Source: JAKAFX01 sp049965715 (GTDB taxonomy: Archaea > Thermoplasmatota > Thermoplasmata > Thermoplasmatales > Thermoplasmataceae). Taken from it: 64,000 nucleotides of DNA. The translations under genes were made by a program, and so were the position numbers. Of the stretch, positions 62,236 through 64,000 are shown one piece after another (the first letter of the stretch is position 1; each line of letters begins with the position of its first letter). The DNA lies in contig JBMFWA010000008.1 in the NCBI GenBank assembly GCA_049965715.1, forward strand, positions 8,644 to 72,643. The letters run 5' to 3'. The notes under the pieces were generated by a model that saw only the letters and a list, made by a program, of their open reading frames with translations, was not told the DNA's origin and made no database searches.

Positions 62236-63450
62236 TCAGGTTGTAACAGATTTTCTCGGATCCGGAATTACCCGTCTCATTGCCAGAGAAATCAAAGCCA
62301 TCATGAGGCATAATCCAGAAATTATCCCCCAGAGCAGGATTGGATTGTAGTAGAATGTCTGGAGAATAAATGTTCCCACTAGAGGAGTAAACGGGTAAAC
62401 AAAGCTGAACACTGCAGAACTGTATCCGAAATATTCACCACGTCTGTCTTCAGGCGCTATTCTCGATATGAACACCTGCGAGAACTGTGAAGTCATATCC
62501 TCTCCAATTGTAAGCATCGCAACGTTGAGAATGAGCAGTGCGAAAATCCCCTCGATGCCAAATATCAGGTATGAGACAGCATAGAGGACAAGACCGAGTG
62601 AATAAGTTGGTATTTCCCCTATTTTCCGACTCAACCTGTTTACCTGGAACTGAAACAGGATTACAATCAACGTGTTTACTGCATAGAGTAACGTGATCTG
62701 GATCTCAGAATATCCGAACCTGCTGGTAAGATACAATGGCAAGATCGGGCTTTCAAACATTCCTGACATCAGTGAAGAGAAAGCCAGCACAAGTGATACA
62801 GTGATTAGGAGCCGATCTTTCTTGAGTGAGAATTTGTGTGGAGATCCACTAATATTCCCGTTTCTTTTTGATACCGATTCCGGAACATACATGTAATAGA
62901 TGAATACTTCTGCGACGGAACCAAATACAGGAGCAAGAAAAAAGTACGCCGGATTGATTATTGCTGCCAGTCCTGAAATTATCAAACCTGCTCCGATGCC
63001 TCCGTTGCTCATAACACGGACAAGACTGAATGAATTCAATCGTTGTACTTCGCTTGAAAGGTCGGTTAAAATTGAGTTGTTAACGTTATACTGTACAGTG
63101 TTCAGTATGCTTATGACCACCATCATCACTGTGATTACGGGTAGCGACAGATTGTAATAGATCACAAGAAAGAAGACAAGATAGGAACCGGAGAGCACAG
63201 CTGGCATTGCTATTGCAAGCTTTCTTCTTCCCCTTATATCGGAAAATCTGCCCCCGTATATGGAAAAAGGCACAGTAAAGATGGATTGGGCAAGAAAGAC
63301 CAGCCCAATATCTATGTAATTGAAATGTCTGGTCGTTAGCAGATAGACTGATATCAGTATCCACAGAGGATACCTGGTAAATCCTCTAATAAAATCTGCG
63401 AAACCGATTGTCACTATGGAAGGGTGGAAACCTCTGAAGCTTGGGCTCAT
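62236..63450 (-). CDS. Major facilitator superfamily transporter
   Basis: 404 residues, 12 hydrophobic segments in two six-helix halves. The loop between helices 2 and 3 has GGRFSDIRGRRKLAIA, the canonical MFS G-x-x-x-D-R-x-G-R-R-K pattern, and a charged loop (ESVSKRNGNISGSPHKFSLKKDR) splits the halves. Drug or small-solute export is possible; no substrate is evident. It converges on the acetyltransferase gene. Confidence 0.85.
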   Translation of the reverse strand: MSPSFRGFHPSIVTIGFADFIRGFTRYPLWILISVYLLTTRHFNYIDIGLVFLAQSIFTVPFSIYGGRFSDIRGRRKLAIAMPAVLSGSYLVFFLVIYYNLSLPVITVMMVVISILNTVQYNVNNSILTDLSSEVQRLNSFSLVRVMSNGGIGAGLIISGLAAIINPAYFFLAPVFGSVAEVFIYYMYVPESVSKRNGNISGSPHKFSLKKDRLLITVSLVLAFSSLMSGMFESPILPLYLTSRFGYSEIQITLLYAVNTLIVILFQFQVNRLSRKIGEIPTYSLGLVLYAVSYLIFGIEGIFALLILNVAMLTIGEDMTSQFSQVFISRIAPEDRRGEYFGYSSAVFSFVYPFTPLVGTFILQTFYYNPILLWGIISGLCLMMALISLAMRRVIPDPRKSVTT

Positions 63451-63602
63451 TCAAACCCGCATGCAGTTCTTTCCAGTATTTATGCGTTGACTAAACTGTT
63501 TCTAATCCCTGTATAATTGAAATGGTTAGAAGAAGTTACCAGGGTTTCAAAGGATGATATAATTCGTATCCATGTCATATTTTGAACTCAACTTATATTA
63601 TA

Positions 63603-63611
63603 GCTTTATAT
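63603..63611 (+). promoter_or_regulatory. TATA box of the right-edge zinc-ribbon gene
   Basis: GCTTTATAT lies 22-30 nt before the ATG at 63633, pointing to a leaderless mRNA. Confidence 0.5.
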
Positions 63612-63632
63612 GCAACGAGACATTTCTTAACG

Positions 63633-64000
63633 ATGGTAAAAGTCTGCCCAAACTGCAATTACCAGAACCCGGACAGTGCCAATATATGTGAGGTTTGCGG
63701 TCAGCCGCTCAACCTGAGTGCCGATCCAAGAATAATTGAATCTGCCATAGACGGAATTTCCAGTTTGAGGATTGGAATGCTGATCGTACTGATATCTGGA
63801 CTTATCGGTATTGTAGTGGCTGTCATAAATGGTACGTATGCTTCTTCCCTTGGATTCTTCTCTGTTTTCGGTTCTGAATCCTCTGTCCCGATTTCAACCT
63901 CCCCGGGTTCAACCACATTGATAATAAACAGTTCGTCCCTCTTCTTTAGTTTGCTCTCATCCACTGTGATAATTGCCCTGTTCGTTGTATCAATTTACTT
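63633..64000 (+). CDS. Zinc-ribbon membrane protein, 3' end outside the window
   Basis: The product begins MVKVCPNCNYQNPDSANICE with a second pair in VCGQPL: a CxxC..CxxC zinc ribbon over residues 5-25. Hydrophobic segments follow at about 50-67 and 100 onward, with a Gly/Ser/Thr-rich extracytoplasmic-like loop between (TYASSLGFFSVFGSESS). The reading frame is still open at base 64000. It resembles a common archaeal type of zinc-ribbon plus transmembrane protein of unknown function. An 87-codon frame on the other strand here is only a shadow. Confidence 0.7.
   Translation, partial: MVKVCPNCNYQNPDSANICEVCGQPLNLSADPRIIESAIDGISSLRIGMLIVLISGLIGIVVAVINGTYASSLGFFSVFGSESSVPISTSPGSTTLIINSSSLFFSLLSSTVIIALFVVSIY

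Noticed and set aside
1..64000. CRISPR arrays, insertion sequences or prophage
   Set aside because: No regularly spaced repeats, cas genes, transposases, integrases or phage structural genes were seen.

Overview
The window looks like a piece of a euryarchaeal chromosome of the Thermoplasmatales type (Thermoplasma, Ferroplasma, Cuniculiplasma and relatives). The evidence is an archaeal spc ribosomal operon that lacks the usual rpl34e and rpl14e genes, an archaeal 7S SRP RNA, LSm, Nop5, Cbf5, KEOPS subunits, Orc1/Cdc6, membrane-anchored LonB, archaeal AlaRS, MptA, the archaeal riboflavin synthase, fructose-1,6-bisphosphate aldolase/phosphatase and a two-subunit 2-oxoacid:ferredoxin oxidoreductase. 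Many genes overlap by 1-30 nt, GTG and TTG starts are common, and several promoters put the TATA box about 25 nt before the start codon, which suggests leaderless mRNAs. A 98-N run marks an assembly gap. The genus assignment is inference.

Layout. 1-10.9 kb: a spc-type operon (L24 partial, S4e, L5, S14, S8, L6, L32e, L19e, L18, S5, L30, L15, SecY, adenylate kinase, an EMC3/YidC-like membrane protein, CMP kinase, Cbf5, Nop5). This couples ribosome making, membrane insertion and guide-RNA-directed rRNA modification. 10.9-12.7 kb: the LSm-L37e-PurF operon on the minus strand. 12.9-16.6 kb: one giant Ser/Thr kinase fused to a STAND-type ATPase and a helical repeat region. 16.8-18.1 kb: aIF5A followed by agmatinase, linking polyamine supply to hypusine. 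18.2-25.2 kb: L10e, an AbrB-like mini-protein, an MFS carrier, a zinc-ribbon membrane protein, a degenerate AlaX-like protein, the gap, FolC and Orc1/Cdc6. 25.2-30.9 kb: a methyltransferase, an MBL-fold hydrolase, the gamma-alpha and beta subunits of a 2-oxoacid ferredoxin oxidoreductase, and the gluconeogenic FBP aldolase/phosphatase.

31-34.2 kb holds the least familiar system: a large membrane protein with two copies of a repeated module fused to a NapH-like iron-sulfur domain, next to a smaller membrane protein that carries one more copy of the module. 34.4-47.4 kb: L40e-PurQ, a P-loop kinase, Cgi121, LonB, chorismate synthase, a DUF2070 protein, an NAD-kinase-like protein, a site-2-protease homologue without its catalytic HExxH, and AlaRS. 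47.5-50.5 kb: a HTH regulator, ORF-poor DNA, an AT-richer ornithine-cyclodeaminase-family gene and an unusual tRNA-Arg; this stretch may be acquired DNA. 50.6-54.1 kb: Pcc1, prefoldin beta, MptA, and the convergent riboflavin/FAD operon ribB-ribL-ribC-ribH. 54.2-64 kb: RimI-like acetyltransferase, HD hydrolase, SRP RNA, a BtuFCD-type ABC importer, indolepyruvate ferredoxin oxidoreductase IorAB, a second acetyltransferase, an MFS carrier and a truncated zinc-ribbon membrane protein.

Five genes shorter than about 60 codons are easily missed and are listed here: rps14, rpl37e, the AbrB-like gene, rpl40e and a gene fragment beside the gap. All functions rest on reading motifs and gene order; no database search was run.
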